Assembly (NCBI GenBank): GCA_963691705.1 | Contig: OY829539.1 | Coordinates: forward strand, 4,714,501-4,778,500 | Length of the DNA: 64,000 bases | Direction of reading: 5' to 3' | Origin: Viola odorata | Lineage: Eukaryota > Streptophyta > Magnoliopsida > Malpighiales > Violaceae | Shown: positions 47,736-59,781 of the stretch, one piece after another | Numbering within the stretch: the first letter of the stretch is position 1 | Layout of the letters: every line of letters starts with the position of its first letter | The notes under the pieces: generated by a model | Told to the model about the DNA's origin: nothing | What the model saw: only the letters and a program-made list of their open reading frames with translations | The model's database searches: none | Translations under genes and position numbers: made by a program

Positions 47736-49534
47736 TGTTGTTTGGGCTTAGTCAACCACTACTGATACTTGTCCCTTTACCCGATAGTTTTCCTAGTATG
47801 TCGTACAAGTGGTATACTTACCTGGTAGAGCTGGTATACATAGTCTTGGCTACTGGCGGTGATATATACTAGGAAGTAAATATATCGAGACCCCCTCACT
47901 AATGATGAAAGGTCGAAAATACCCTTGAGTTGCCTTATTTGTATTATCAGATAGAGTTGTACACGGGCCAGTTCGGTCCAGTTTTTGAGCAAGAATCGAT
48001 TCGAACTGGAATTTAATGGTTCTACTTAGGGTAGAACCGAACCGAACCGTTACTATCAGTTCAGTTTGGTCCTGTTTTATTTTTTCAGTTCGGGACGGTT
48101 TCGGTTATGACCCGTTTGGTTTTTTTTTATAATCTGAGTGACATGGCACACTAAGATTTAGCCACATCACCCATGATCCTTCAGCCTTTGAAAATAAAAG
48201 GCAAAGGTGGAGGCAATGGGTTCGAACCCGTTTGTGTTGGCAAATGAGGGCAAATAACTTGCCAGTTGCCACTACGCTACCACAAATATTGTGATCAAAG
48301 TGTGAAAGTTTTATCTATATATTAATATACAACATCCATTGACAAAATGACACAGTTTAGTTGTTAAACACACAGTTTTGAATTTTTTTTTAAATAATAT
48401 TTTGATTTACCAATTTATAAATGATAGCCTAATATTATAAAGATATTTTAGTATGATAAATCTTTAAATGTTATTATACAAAATATATAAAAATTTAAAG
48501 TGACTAAATATTTATAAATAATAAGTATTAATATATTGAAATGTAATGAATATGTTTAACAAATATCTAGTCAAGAAGTGTTGTGCTTTATATTGAGCCT
48601 AACATATACACATGAAGAATTTTCAAGTATAATCATGCTTCATATGAAGATAAGATTAGATCACTTACATTTAGAGCTTCAAAATATCATTGAACAATAC
48701 AATAGTTAATTAGTTATACTCATGTACTACGTAACACATTAATACAATTTAAATTTAGATCCTAAACCTCTAAACAATTAACTAAAGTAAATAATGATAT
48801 TGAAATATAGATACCATAAATCTAAATCATAAATGTCCATTAACCATTATGCAAATTTATTATTTTAGTTGTCATCTAATTAGTAATTACATTTTTTATG
48901 ACAATTGACATCATTTTTTCTTACAACAATATAATTCTCTTTTTATTAAGTAAAATACTGAACAATAAACATATATCCATGATATATCTTAATAATTATG
49001 TATTAGAGTAAGTATTAATGGTAATATTACTAGTATATGTCGTATTTAATGATCTTAGTTTATACATATAGTTAACTGATGGCATGACTATTACAATTTA
49101 CAATAATATAGTTTTTTTCTCATAATAATTCTTATACAACTTCCTTAATAAAATTTTATATTTAAAATAACAAATAAAAGAAAAAAAATGAGGACTTTTA
49201 GTTAAGTTTAAAAGGAAAAAAAGAAAAAAATGATTAAAATTTTTTATTTCTTGGTTCTTACTAGTTATTACGGAGAAAATATTTTTTCCTCATAATAATT
49301 CTTATATAAATTCCTTATAAAATTTTCTATTTAAAATAAAAAATAAAAGAAAAAAATAGGAGTTTTAATTAAGTTTAAAAGGAAAAAAAGAAAAAAAATG
49401 AGGAATTTTAATTAAATTTAGAAGGAAAAAAATGACGAGTTAAATTAAAAAGAAAAAAAGAAAGAAAAAAGAAAGTGGATATTATAAGTGAAGAGTTAAC
49501 TATTAAACCAAATTTAAATTTTGATATTATAGTG

Positions 49535-49566
49535 CATATATATATATATATATATGCATATATATA
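49535..49566. repeat. TA microsatellite
   Basis: Alternating TA interrupted by two GCs, directly left of the viral reverse-transcriptase fragment. Confidence 0.9.
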
Positions 49567-49575
49567 GAGGTCCTA

Positions 49576-50062
49576 CTAATTAGAAGGATTAAAACAAATA
49601 CAAGCCTTTTTAGGAATATTAAATTACGCTAGAAAATTTATTCCAAATTTAAGCAAACTAGTAGGACCTCTATATAGCAAAACAACAAAGAATGGTCAAA
49701 GAAATTTCAACAAAGAAGACATAGAATTAGTAAAAAGAATTAAAGAACAAGTTAAGAAGATAAAACCATTAGAATTACCCTTAACCACAGATTATATTAT
49801 TATAGAATGTGATGGAAGTAAAGAGGGTTGGGGAGCAGTAATGCTTTGCAAATCCAGTAAGTACTCAGATAAAGAAACAGAAAAAATTACTGCATATACA
49901 AGTGGTAATTTTAAAACAGGACAAAATTGGACGAGTTTAGACTATGAAATCCAAGCATTAATAAATGCTTTAGATAAATTTAAAATATATCTACAGAATG
50001 AATTCACAGTTAGAACAGATTGTGAAGCCATAGTTAAATTTCTTAAAAACGAAAACAGCTTT
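49576..50062 (+). pseudogene. Endogenous pararetrovirus RT/RNase H fragment
   Basis: An open stretch resembles the end of reverse transcriptase and the RNase H domain of plant pararetroviruses (Caulimoviridae). Short markers are [33 protein letters not shown] and [18 protein letters not shown]. It has no start, no upstream RT core, and ends in a run of T then A at 50060. It is a fossil fragment with no replication capacity. Assignment to the caulimovirid rather than the gypsy family rests on these motifs; the genus cannot be decided. Confidence 0.75.
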
Positions 50063-50231
50063 TTTTTTTTTAAAAAAAAAAAATATATATGGGCTACTGT
50101 TTTAGTGCTTGGGAACTAAGAGGCTGTTTAGGCTAGAAACTAGAGAGAGAAATTAGTGAGACATAGAGATTGAAGGAAAATGCTCTCGTTATATTGATTG
50201 CTCGTGTCTTACAACTGAAGGAGAAGTCTCC

Positions 50232-50238
50232 TTATATA
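50232..50238 (-). promoter_or_regulatory. Possible pararetrovirus promoter TATA box
   Basis: The minus strand reads CTATATAAGGAGACTTC here, resembling the TATA region of the full-length transcript promoter of caulimovirids. It sits between two viral fragments. Activity is unknown. Confidence 0.35.
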
Positions 50239-50363
50239 GAAAAACTATCAACAAAGGCCAAGACAGGTGGCCATTAAAGAAAGGCTTATCTAAAAGGAAT
50301 CTTATCTTTTTACAAAAGTTGGTCGGCCAAAGGTAAGTGGTCGACAAAGATAAAGTTAAAGAA

Positions 50364-50368
<5 letters not shown>

Positions 50369-50427
<59 letters not shown>
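50369..50427. repeat. TA microsatellite
   Basis: About 29 uninterrupted TA units between the promoter-like region and the second viral coding fragment. Confidence 0.95.
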
Positions 50428-50429
<2 letters not shown>

Positions 50430-50569
50430 TCTTCTTTATCTAATGGACTATAGTCTATATTGGCTGTTACTATTCTTATGTCTGGATTTTTAATCTGCAT
50501 TTTTACTTCATAATTTACTCTACTTTTAGTGATATCTTCTCCTATTAATCCTATCTTTTCTAATTTTTG

Positions 50570-50572
<3 letters not shown>
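50428..50572 (-). pseudogene. Possible second pararetrovirus fragment
   Basis: The minus strand is open for about 48 codons (LEKIGLIGEDITKSRVNYEV at its start, then NPDIRIVTANIDYSPLDKEEF at its end, with a short linker between). The style fits the movement-protein region of caulimovirids, but the match is short. It is bounded on both sides by TA repeats and lies opposite in strand to the RT fragment. Confidence 0.45.

Positions 50573-50636
<64 letters not shown>
50573..50636. repeat. TA microsatellite
   Basis: About 30 TA units followed by TTTA repeats, at the right edge of the viral DNA. Confidence 0.95.
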
Positions 50637-50639
<3 letters not shown>

Positions 50640-50868
50640 TTATTTATTTATTTATATACATATATGAACTGATTTTCTCGGTTTTAATTTTATAGTTCGA
50701 CTTATGGATTTTAGAATTAGAGAAGCAAATCAGATCGAAAATTTCAGTTCTGTTCGGTTCAATCATACAGTTCCAAAAAAGAAAAAAAAAATTAACGATT
50801 TGGATTGATTCAATGCGGTTGTAATTCGGTTTCAGTTTGGGTGGATTTTTGTACACCCTTATTATCAG

Positions 50869-53209
50869 ATGGTTTCTTCCTCTGGCAGCTTAGACACCTC
50901 TGTCAATTCACACCATTCTTCTTCAACTTTTACCTTCTCCTCCTCCTCCCACCCTTCTTCTTCTTCTTCTTCCTTCATGACCTCCTCTTTCTCTCACCTT
51001 CTTGCTTCTTCCACCCATGAATTTGATAATAACAGTCACTACTCTCAACAACAATTCAGGCGCTCAACTGGGTCTGGTGTCCCCAAATTCAAGACAATCA
51101 CACCTCCTTCCTTGGCACTCATCTCCCCTCCTCCTGTTTCCCCTTCCTCTTACTTCTCCATCCCTCCTGGTTTAAGCCCAGCAGAACTTCTTGATTCTCC
51201 TGTCCTATGGAACCCTTCTAATGTAATTCATCGACCCTTTCATTTCTCTGTTTCTCTTCAATTTCTTGTAATTTAGGATTTTTCCTTACTGGGTTGTTTT
51301 CTGTTGCTTTTGTCTGCAGATTTTGCCATCTCCTACAACTGGGACATTTCCAGCCCAAACTTTCAATTGGAAGCCTAATTCTGGTGGTAACAACCAGCAA
51401 GATAACAAATTTTGCACTGACTTCTCTTTTCAGCCACCGGCAAGGCAGCCATCTACCTCGCAAACCTTGTTTCAATCTTCCAATACCGCAATTCAACCTG
51501 TAAGTATCTCAAGTTTGCTCCTTTCTGCTCTTGCTTATGCTGTAATTCTGCCTTGAATTTGATTTTGATTTCGATTTTGTTTTCGCTACGCAGCAAGAAG
51601 CCTGGAGCTTTCAAGAAGTTTCAAAGCTAGATGATTTTGGGTCGTCAAAGGGTCTTCTGGAATACTCTGCTTCTGTAGTGAGCTCTTCCCTTGAGTTTAC
51701 TGCAAACCAGACAAACAATCAAAATAAGAATGGATTCCAATCCGGTGGTGGTTGTGGTGGCAGTCAGCAACCGCAATACCAGTCAGTGAGAGAGCAGAGG
51801 AGGTCTGAAGATGGATACAATTGGAGGAAATATGGTCAGAAACAAGTTAAAGGAAGTGAGAATCCAAGAAGTTATTACAAGTGCACATACCCTAATTGCC
51901 CAACAAAGAAGAAAGTTGAGAGATCTATAGAGGGAGATATTACTGAGATAGTTTACAAGGGTAGCCATAACCATCCTAAACCTCAGTCCAGTAAGAGGTC
52001 ATCATCAACCTCGTCGACAGCTTCTAATCATGCAACTACTCAAATTGCTAATCCGACGCAAAATGATATTCAGGAGCAGTCAGTGGTGAGTTATGGTAGT
52101 GGACAGATGGATTCTGTTGCCACACCTGAGAATTCTTCAGTATCTATAGGGAATGATGAGTTTGATTCACAAAAGAGTAAATCCGGTGGGGGTGATCATG
52201 AGTTTGATGAAGATGAACCTGATGCGAAAAGAGGGTAATGGATTTTCCTATAACCAATATTGGCTTAATGTTGTTCTAATTTCGTTGGAATTTTTAATGA
52301 TCGTCCTGGCTAATGCTTGTTTGTGCATCCATCAGGAGAAGAGAGGGTGACAATGAAGGGATTTCGGCATCCGGGGGTGGGAACAGAACAGTAAGGGAGC
52401 CGAGAGTTGTAGTTCAAACCACAAGTGACATAGACATCCTAGATGATGGATACAGGTGGAGGAAATATGGGCAGAAGGTGGTGAAAGGAAATCCAAATCC
52501 AAGGTGAAGCTCTCTTTCTATCTTGAGTTTGAGTATGTCTTATTTAAATTGTTCTTTGGTGTGGTTTGCGCGTATCCTCTCTGCCCCTTCAGGGCAGGGA
52601 ACTATTGCCGTTCGAGCAAGGGACTCTTCTAATTGTTGTAAAGGGGCATATGCATTTTATGTTGTATAACAGTTAGGTATTTAGATATGGTTGTCTTTTG
52701 TTAAAGAAGTAAGGAATATATGTGTTGATGTGCCTATTACAGTAGACTGATGTGAATTTGTTTTTGCTTATAGGAGTTACTACAAGTGCACACACCCAGG
52801 ATGTCCTGTAAGAAAGCATGTGGAGAGAGCATCCCACGATCTTCGGGCAGTGATCACAACGTACGAGGGGAAGCACAACCATGATGTTCCTGCTGCTCGT
52901 GGTAGCCATGCAGCCACTCGAGCATTGCAAGACAGCAGCAACAACAATGCAGCTATGGCAGTAAGGCCATTGGCCATGAGTCATGTTTCAAACAACTCCA
53001 TCATCTCACACACTCTGGACAATACAAGGCTCCTACCGGCATCTGAAGGGAAACCACACTTCGATTTTGAGACATCTCAAAGCGGAGGCGGTTTAGGATT
53101 CTCAGGTTTTGGCAATATTCCTTTCATGAACCAGTCGACAGATAATGTTTTTTCAAGAGCCAAGGAAGAACCAAGGGATGACTTGTTTTTGGCATCGACG
53201 CTGGTCTAA
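50869..53209 (+). CDS. Group I WRKY transcription factor (WRKY25/26/33 clade)
   Basis: WRKY factors bind W-boxes (TTGAC) in the nucleus; this clade acts in pathogen and heat responses downstream of MAP kinases. Five exons join in frame: 50869-51222, 51320-51499, 51594-52234, 52336-52503 and 52774-53209, for 592 aa. Two WRKY domains are complete: WRKYGQK at about 255-261 with C-C-H-H zinc ligands ending HNH, and WRKYGQK at about 433-439 with the second finger ending HNH. The intron at [10 protein letters not shown] in the C-terminal domain is the one conserved in group I. The N-terminus has Ser-Pro sites (VSPSSYF, LDSPVLW, LPSPTTG) like the MAPK docking region of WRKY33. The start [11 protein letters not shown] resembles relatives. 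The normal promoter appears displaced: a 2.9-kb transposon ends exactly at the ATG. Confidence 0.93.
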
Positions 53210-53701
53210 ACTAAACTATCTATACTTGGAAGGTTGCTAATGGATCACTATACATACCACAAAAGAATAAGATAGTCAAGTTAATTTAATTGGTCGGTTT
53301 TGTTTGTACCTATATTTTTTTTTTTCCTACAGGGAATGTGTTTTCTGTGAAGTCCAAATTGTATAGGTACAGGATAGGATTATGTAGCAGTTGCTCTTAT
53401 TCTTTGATTGTTTTGAGGCCTCTCTGCTCTTCTTGTTGAATTGCAAACCGATCAAGCCTCAGTTCAATTTTGTGTCACGCATATGTAGTAGTGTCGTTTC
53501 TTCTATCAATTTCATTTCGGTTTTAACTAGCAGAGGACTAATGGATGCATGCTGTTTTTTTTTTCTCTTTGTAATCTCTACCATTTCGCTGAGAGATTAT
53601 TTTCACTTAAGTATCGTAAATTGCGACTGTTCAAACATTATCCGGTCTCAAAATGTATATAAGATTCGAACTTAAGACTCGAATAATCGGAACACAACCA
53701 A

Positions 53702-54459
53702 CAGTGGCGGATCCTGCTCTCGATGTTTGGGGGGGGCGAGATTAGTGACGGATCTTGGATTTGTATCTAGGGGTGCGGGGGTTCGGGGGCAGCGCCCCCG
53801 AAATATTTTTTTTGAATATTTTAAAAGGAAGGCAAGCGAGCTGAACGAAAAATTGGAAAAATGCTTAAAGAGTATTTGTATCCGTCACTAAATAACCAAT
53901 ATTTAGATAAACTTAACAAAAAGATAAATAAGAAGACAATATAGGAAAATTTTAATTATACATTAGAATTCATACAATATAAAAATATTTTTATATCTCT
54001 ATCATCAAATGAAAAAAAATCTATACGTACTTTTTATAATTGTTCTCTATTTTAGGATTGGAATTGAATGAGAGATTGAGAGGGTGATCGATATGTGATG
54101 ATTTGGTGTAGAAATTGATATAAATGGAGGGATTGGATTTCGGTAAAGATTTAATTGGTTTTGGCACGGGTTTATTGGTAGTGATGATTTGGGAAATAAG
54201 GATTTGGGATTTAATTGAAAAGGATTGGATTTCGGTAAAGATTTATCGTTTACGAGCGAATTTTTATCGAACTATAGAGCGGAATTTTCATTGCTTACTG
54301 TGTACTAATTATTTTGCTTTATTTTATTCCACACTTTAACAATTTTGGTTCGATTTTTTATTCATTTTTAGGTAAAATTGCTCGTATCATCGGCTCGAAC
54401 CGAACCCGCAATGTACTATATTAATTTTTGTTTGAACCCCCCCCCAGGCTCCGCCCCTG
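53702..54459. mobile_element. Non-autonomous hAT-type element downstream of WRKY
   Basis: 758 bp between perfect ACAACCAA copies (53694-53701 and 54460-54467). Ends are CAGTGGCGGATCC and, inverted, CAGGGGCGGAGCC. The interior has no transposase. A GC-rich palindrome, GGGGGCAGCGCCCCC, lies near 53790, and two direct copies of GGATTTCGGTAAAGATTTA occur near 54131 and 54225. Confidence 0.8.
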
Positions 54460-54467
54460 ACAACCAA

Positions 54468-55482
54468 CAACATTTGTTGAACTTTTGGCATGGGGTTTTT
54501 TAGCCAAAAAAACGACTTATGATCATATTTTTCCTGCTAATTCCCTTTGGCATACGCAGGTGTTATACGCGCACATGGTTGTCTTTCCACTGTCCTTCTA
54601 CGTTTGAATGGGTCAAAGGTGATGGCTTGGGCCACGTTCAATGCATTGCTTGCGGAATACGTTGGTAATAAAAGTCAACTTGTATTATAATGAAACAAGC
54701 TCTCTTTTTTTCTTCCTTTAATTTTGAAAGACGAAGACGAAGACTTTCTGCTTTTCTAGTACAAGGAGATATTTATTTAATGCATAAGGACCCAACAAGG
54801 CACATATAATAGGATGCATTAATTATAAAATATCAAGAAAATACATCTATATTATAAATAAATACAAATTAATTATCTAAGTAAAAAAGAAGAAGAACAA
54901 GTGATTACGGTGACGATGTGGGAGCTAGTAAAGAAACTGCAGAGTTTGTTTTATACTTTTCTTTTATAAAAATATTATTTAATAAAAGAAATATATGAGT
55001 TTTAAATTTACAAAAATTGAACCTTTGTTAGTTAGAGTTTAAAAAGTAAAAAAAAAGAAGTTAACTAGAATAAGATGGCCTCACATTTCTAATAAACGTG
55101 CTATTTTTATTTTTTCTAGGCACTAAAATTTATGCAATTACTTATTATAGTAGTTTTTTTAGTAGTGTCAATAAAAAAATAAATTGAGTGAGTTCATTCT
55201 TGAAAATATATGATAAGTAGGATTATTTATCGATCGGTGCTGAAGTATTTCAGTAATTAAAATTCGGTATTCGATATACCATACTAGAAATAATATATAC
55301 TATACCTTATCATCTATTGTTTGGTATCAGTGTTAAACTATCAAAATAATTTCGGTATACTAAATAACGAACTAAACTATAGGTTGGGCGATTTTGTGAA
55401 AAAAGAATAGATGGTTTTGACATGAGAAGAGAGAACAAATAGAAAAGGTTAGAACTATATTGGATAAGGAAATGGGGTTGTG
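54468..55482. other. AT-rich spacer
   Basis: No gene recognised. The stretch 55210-55380 contains words such as TTCGGTATTCGATATACC like those inside the next hAT element, suggesting an older related fragment. Confidence 0.4.
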
Positions 55483-55656
55483 GTGTGGTGTAGGGTTATC
55501 CATCGGATGGTATTTCGGTATAACGTCTGAAATATTTCGGTATTCGGCCCAAAATTCAATACTGTACCATACCAAACTAAATTTTCATACCGTACCGTAT
55601 TACCAAAATTAGTTCATGTCACACCCCAAACCGAGAGCATGTGACCGGCTAAGAGT

Positions 55657-56854
55657 TGATTAAGTGCTAAATGTTGAATTAATTATCATCATTTCTTGCT
55701 ATTTTCGATGATGATTCTGCTGATTATGGGTGCTTTCTATTCCTTTTTGCAGAAAGTAGGTTGCAGAACCAAATCATTGAAAAGGAACTGAAGACTTCGA
55801 CTCCCATTAGAACTCCCTACTGGAGTTGAACTCCTAGTTTGATTTTAGGAGATAAAGAACAGTTTTTATTTTATTTTATTTGATCTTTATCTAGGATTTT
55901 TAGGAGATTAGCCAGGGAATTCTCCTACTTTATTTAGAACTGGTGGGCAGAAGGGGGTTGACTCTTCGGCCTCACCTCTATTCTGCTACTGTTTCCATTT
56001 TCTATCATATTTTATTTCTTTCTTCATCTTCTTTAATTAATTCATGCATATTTATTTTATTATTTTAATCATGTCGTGTTCTAGCTAAATTTTTTCATTT
56101 TTGGTAAAGACTCTAGGGTCATGATTCATCTGTTGTGAGATCAAATTGAGCTTTATAAATTCCAATTTCATATTTTTACTCTTTTTAATTTAATGTCAAT
56201 TTATTCATGTTTTGATTAAGAGTAGCTAACTTGATTTTAAATATGAATGAGTACAGTCTTTCTTTTAAACATTGGAGTCTACTCTGTTGAGGGGAATACG
56301 AAAGCGACTAATTGGTTTGCAAGCTAATTAGAAAAAGGGTAAAATCTGATTTATAGGAGTAGAAGAAATTCTCTTCTAGATTGGGAAAGGTCTCTCCCCG
56401 TGTTTAATCAATCTATCAATTAAACTTTATTAGGAGTACCGTCTTAAAGTTATTGATAGATTAGGGATCCTATTATGAGTACCGCCTTAGGAATCTTAGG
56501 TTGAAGGAGAGCAGGAGGTTCAAAGTACCGTTGACTTCTATAGCCTTTCTATGAAATTGGTTTTAAAATATTTGCATGAATGATCAACTACTGAATCATG
56601 ATATAGGTTGAGTCTTTACCGGGAATTTATCATCAACTGTTTATTTACTATTTTTGTTCCTTTTTTTTATTTAATTAATTGCAAATAAACCCCCATTATT
56701 GGTATTAACCACGGTTACAAAATTGGTCATATTTAGAAATTGAAATTGTCCTGAAATCCCTGTGGATCGATCCTTTTGCCACTTGCTACAGTTTAAATTA
56801 ATTGTTGCATGGTGAATTGTAGTACTTTATTTTTGATGGTTTCGGCAACCATCA
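55657..56854 (+). repeat. Solo LTR of a gypsy-type retrotransposon
   Basis: 1198 bp from TGATTAAGTGCTAAATG to TTCGGCAACCATCA, with TG..CA ends and a perfect 5-bp duplication AGAGT (55652-55656 and 56855-56859). The phrase CTGTGGATCGATCC near the end is like LTRs of the Athila/Tat lineages. No internal retrotransposon sequence accompanies it, so it probably arose by LTR-LTR recombination. Confidence 0.78.
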
Positions 56855-57410
56855 AGAGTTTGAATGAATTCTAGTATTCATCTCGAACTCTCACAAGCCT
56901 AACTTGACTCCTTATTAACTGTCTCTCAAAATTTACAATTGATTCATTCTCAAAACTCAAGATTTTATTTTATTGATTACCAAGTAATAAACACAGCAAC
57001 ACATGGTGACTTCTACACTTACTACAATAAGTAACAGTACAGACTTATTAGGGAGTTTGTTATTTACAAACCCAAAATAGACATATACACATATTAATAG
57101 TCGACTAGGCCCTAACGGAGGAAAATGCTAGGCATACCGATTAAACTTAAAGAGTACTCCCTAAATCTGCCAACCAGAACTCATTACTGTCTGCCACCAA
57201 CTGAAAAATGACTATTAAGAGAGGGTGAGTTACCACAACTCAGTGAATAAATAATACAAGTTATAAACATACATGTACACGCAACCATTCACATTCACTG
57301 TATTCAATACATATAATATAATTAATTACTAATATCCATATATTATAACTCAGGTAGTCATCATTATCCAGTTAAACTCTCAAAACACAAATAAAATAAA
57401 CATGTTCAGA

Positions 57411-57583
57411 CCGTGATAATTCACGTGCCAGCACCTTAATCCCTGCAGGCTGGGATATTAACTTAGATCGTGATCCCATCACGTGCCAACACCATTGTCC
57501 CTGTCGGCTAGGACATTAAGTCAGACTGTGATCCAATCAAGTGCTAACACCACTGTCCTTGTCGGCTAGGACATATGAAATTC
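57411..57583. repeat. Three-copy 58-bp tandem repeat
   Basis: Copies start at 57411, 57468 and 57526 (GACCGTGAT, GATCGTGAT, GACTGTGAT), each with CACGTGCCA-like and GTCGGCTAGGACATT-like words. Noncoding. Confidence 0.8.
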
Positions 57584-57852
57584 TCAACAGACCAAAGTGC
57601 TGGTCAAGCCACTTTGTGCTACCGTCATAACCTCCGACTAGCTAAGGTTTAACAGACCATGTGCACATGTACTAACATCACCCATGTTAGTTAGGGTTAT
57701 AACCAATACAATATACCATCTTTCATCACCAATTGCTACCATCATGCATATTCACAGCCATAATACAGTGCATACAGTCATAACATAATTCATACGAATA
57801 ACCAACATGCAATATTATCATGCAGTTTATACTTTGCATTATTTACTCACAG

Positions 57853-57878
57853 TTTATATATATATATATATATATATA
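57853..57878. repeat. TA microsatellite
   Basis: About 13 TA units inside the nested insertion. Confidence 0.9.
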
Positions 57879-59781
57879 CATCAAAAGTCACTTCGCCTGC
57901 CCAAGCTATTCCATAGTAGGATCCATCGGCTTCGCACCTAACACCAATTAAATACCATATCGGTTATTTACACAATAATCAAATAAATTTCAGACCTGTA
58001 CAATTAATTAAAAGACCAACACAATTTCTCATCTCCCCTTTTCTTTTCTTTGTTGTATTCTGCTCTTCATACCCCTTTCCCTGTTTCTTTCCAATTTCAA
58101 CTTCTTTATTTTCTTACAACCAATTAATTAAAACCTATTTAATTATCATCGTTTCTTACAATCTTTCTTATAACCCATAACCATAAATCATCACAATTTT
58201 CTATACTCTTTCTTAGCACTCACGTAGGTAAGTGAATGTATGGTCAAGTGACATGTAGCCCAAAAAAATTATGTATGAAATGCGAAACAAAGAATAGAAT
58301 TCAATAATTAATATAACAAAAGGAAACTTGCATAACATATAAAGTAGTTACAACAAACATCCAGTACACCAATAATTTTCCAATATATTTCACATTTAAA
58401 CCCATAAATAATTTTCCCAAAACTGATCCTGATGTAGGGTCTAATCCACAAATGCTAAAAGTTTTAGGACTAAACTTCACCATCTCCATAATTCTAGGGA
58501 CTAAACTATAAATAATTTTTTGCAATTATTTTTTCAGAATTTCCAGCAATAATTTCCTACATCACAACACCTAAATTTACCACTAATTAGTTTCACACTC
58601 ATATCTCGCATGAATTTCAGAATTAAAGCTACTAAACTTCAAACTATCTAAATCTCCAAATCTGTACGTCAATAATCCTAACTCCGAACTCATGTGCCTT
58701 TGTTCGTAAAATTTATTACCCATGGCCCAATCACTTCATTCCTAATTTTAATTATTTCCATTTAATTCGTCAATACCATAAAACATCAAAATCTAATAAA
58801 CTCTCAAAACCCTATAATTGATTCATGTAATTTTTTTGGATAAAGAATTCCAGAAACTAATTGCATACCCAACTATCAATTAAACTCAATCTTAAGTAAT
58901 TGAAGATGTTTAATTACAATTTTGGTGTACTAACCCTTGATTTTCCAAAAGCTTATCTCCTTCTTCTCTTGCTCTCTTTTGCCACTCTCTCTCTGTTTCT
59001 TTTCTTTCCTTTCTCATCCTCTCTTTTCTCGTTCCTATTCCTTATCTCAACTTTTTATTTTCTTACGAGAAACAACTCGTTTACACATGAACCTAATGAA
59101 ATTTCTAACTCTCTTCTAATCTAACTAGTACTCATCTAATTAACCAAAATAAACCTAAGTCACAATTTCTAGGGGTCTCACAGTTCGGTTATATCGAAAT
59201 ACCGTTCTTGAGTAAGGAATTCAAAATTTTCAGTACTTTGGTCAACGAATAATTTCAAATAAAATCAACAAATTGACAATTAGACTAGATTAATTAACAA
59301 ATTTCATTCAAACCTAACCTAATTGAAATTTAGACCAGATTAATTTCAAATTCCATTCAAACCCTAATCTAATCAACAAACCCTAATCTAATTCATACCT
59401 TAACAAAATCCATTTGCCTTGTAACCTTGTTTGTTGCGGTGTGATTTTGGAGAGAAGAAGAGAATAGAAATCGAAGAAGATGAAGTGGTGGTGGAGAGGA
59501 TTTACGTGTGTGGAGATGCGATTAAGTTGGTGGTGACTGGTTTGCTTGTTTGTTGCGGTGTGGTTTTGGAGAGAAGAAGAGAACAAAAATCGAAGAAGAA
59601 GAAGAGAGGAGATGCAATGAATGAGTTTCATGTAAATGTAAGTAATAATTTTGGTACGGTAGGTTTGGTAATGCCGAACCTGAAAAAACCAATACTGTAC
59701 CGTACCAAAATTATAAAAAAAATACCGACCGAACTTACGTAATTATGGTACGATATTTCGGTGGACACCCCTAGTGTGGTG

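Larger units (their letters stand above)
47952..50861. mobile_element. hAT-type element with viral DNA inside, abutting WRKY
   Basis: 2910 bp between perfect 8-bp copies TTATCAGA (47944-47951 and 50862-50869). The ends are TAGAGTTGTACA and, inverted, TAAGGGTGTACA, the common plant hAT terminus. Sub-terminal GGTTCGG/CCGAACC words occur at both ends. The interior is very AT-rich and holds three TA microsatellites and pararetrovirus fragments. There is no transposase. The right target copy overlaps the A of the WRKY start codon. Confidence 0.75.
55617..59182. mobile_element. Unclassified insertion inside the hAT element
   Basis: About 3.57 kb with ends TGTCACACCCC and, inverted, TGTGAGACCCC. 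Flanks are GTTCA (left) and GTTCG (right), a 5-bp duplication with one change, or coincidence. It has no long direct terminal repeats and no coding domains that I recognise. It contains a solo LTR and a tandem repeat. Confidence 0.5.
55491..59773. mobile_element. hAT-type element split by a nested insertion
   Basis: The outer ends TAGGGTTATCCA (55491) and, inverted, TAGGGGTGTCCA (59773) are flanked by perfect GTGTGGTG copies (55483-55490 and 59774-59781). Only about 130 bp on the left and 590 bp on the right belong to it; the middle 3.57 kb is a later insertion. Repeated GGTATTTCGGTAT-type words lie in both halves. No transposase seen. Confidence 0.78.

Noticed and set aside
48215..48290. tRNA-like GGTTCGAACCC sequence
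   Set aside because: Only a B-box/T-loop-like word is present; no acceptor stem, D-arm or anticodon arm can be folded around it.
50189..50500. 103-codon frame with an Ile-Tyr run
   Set aside because: The run is a translated TA microsatellite; only the part before it (50428-50572) has viral-like sequence.
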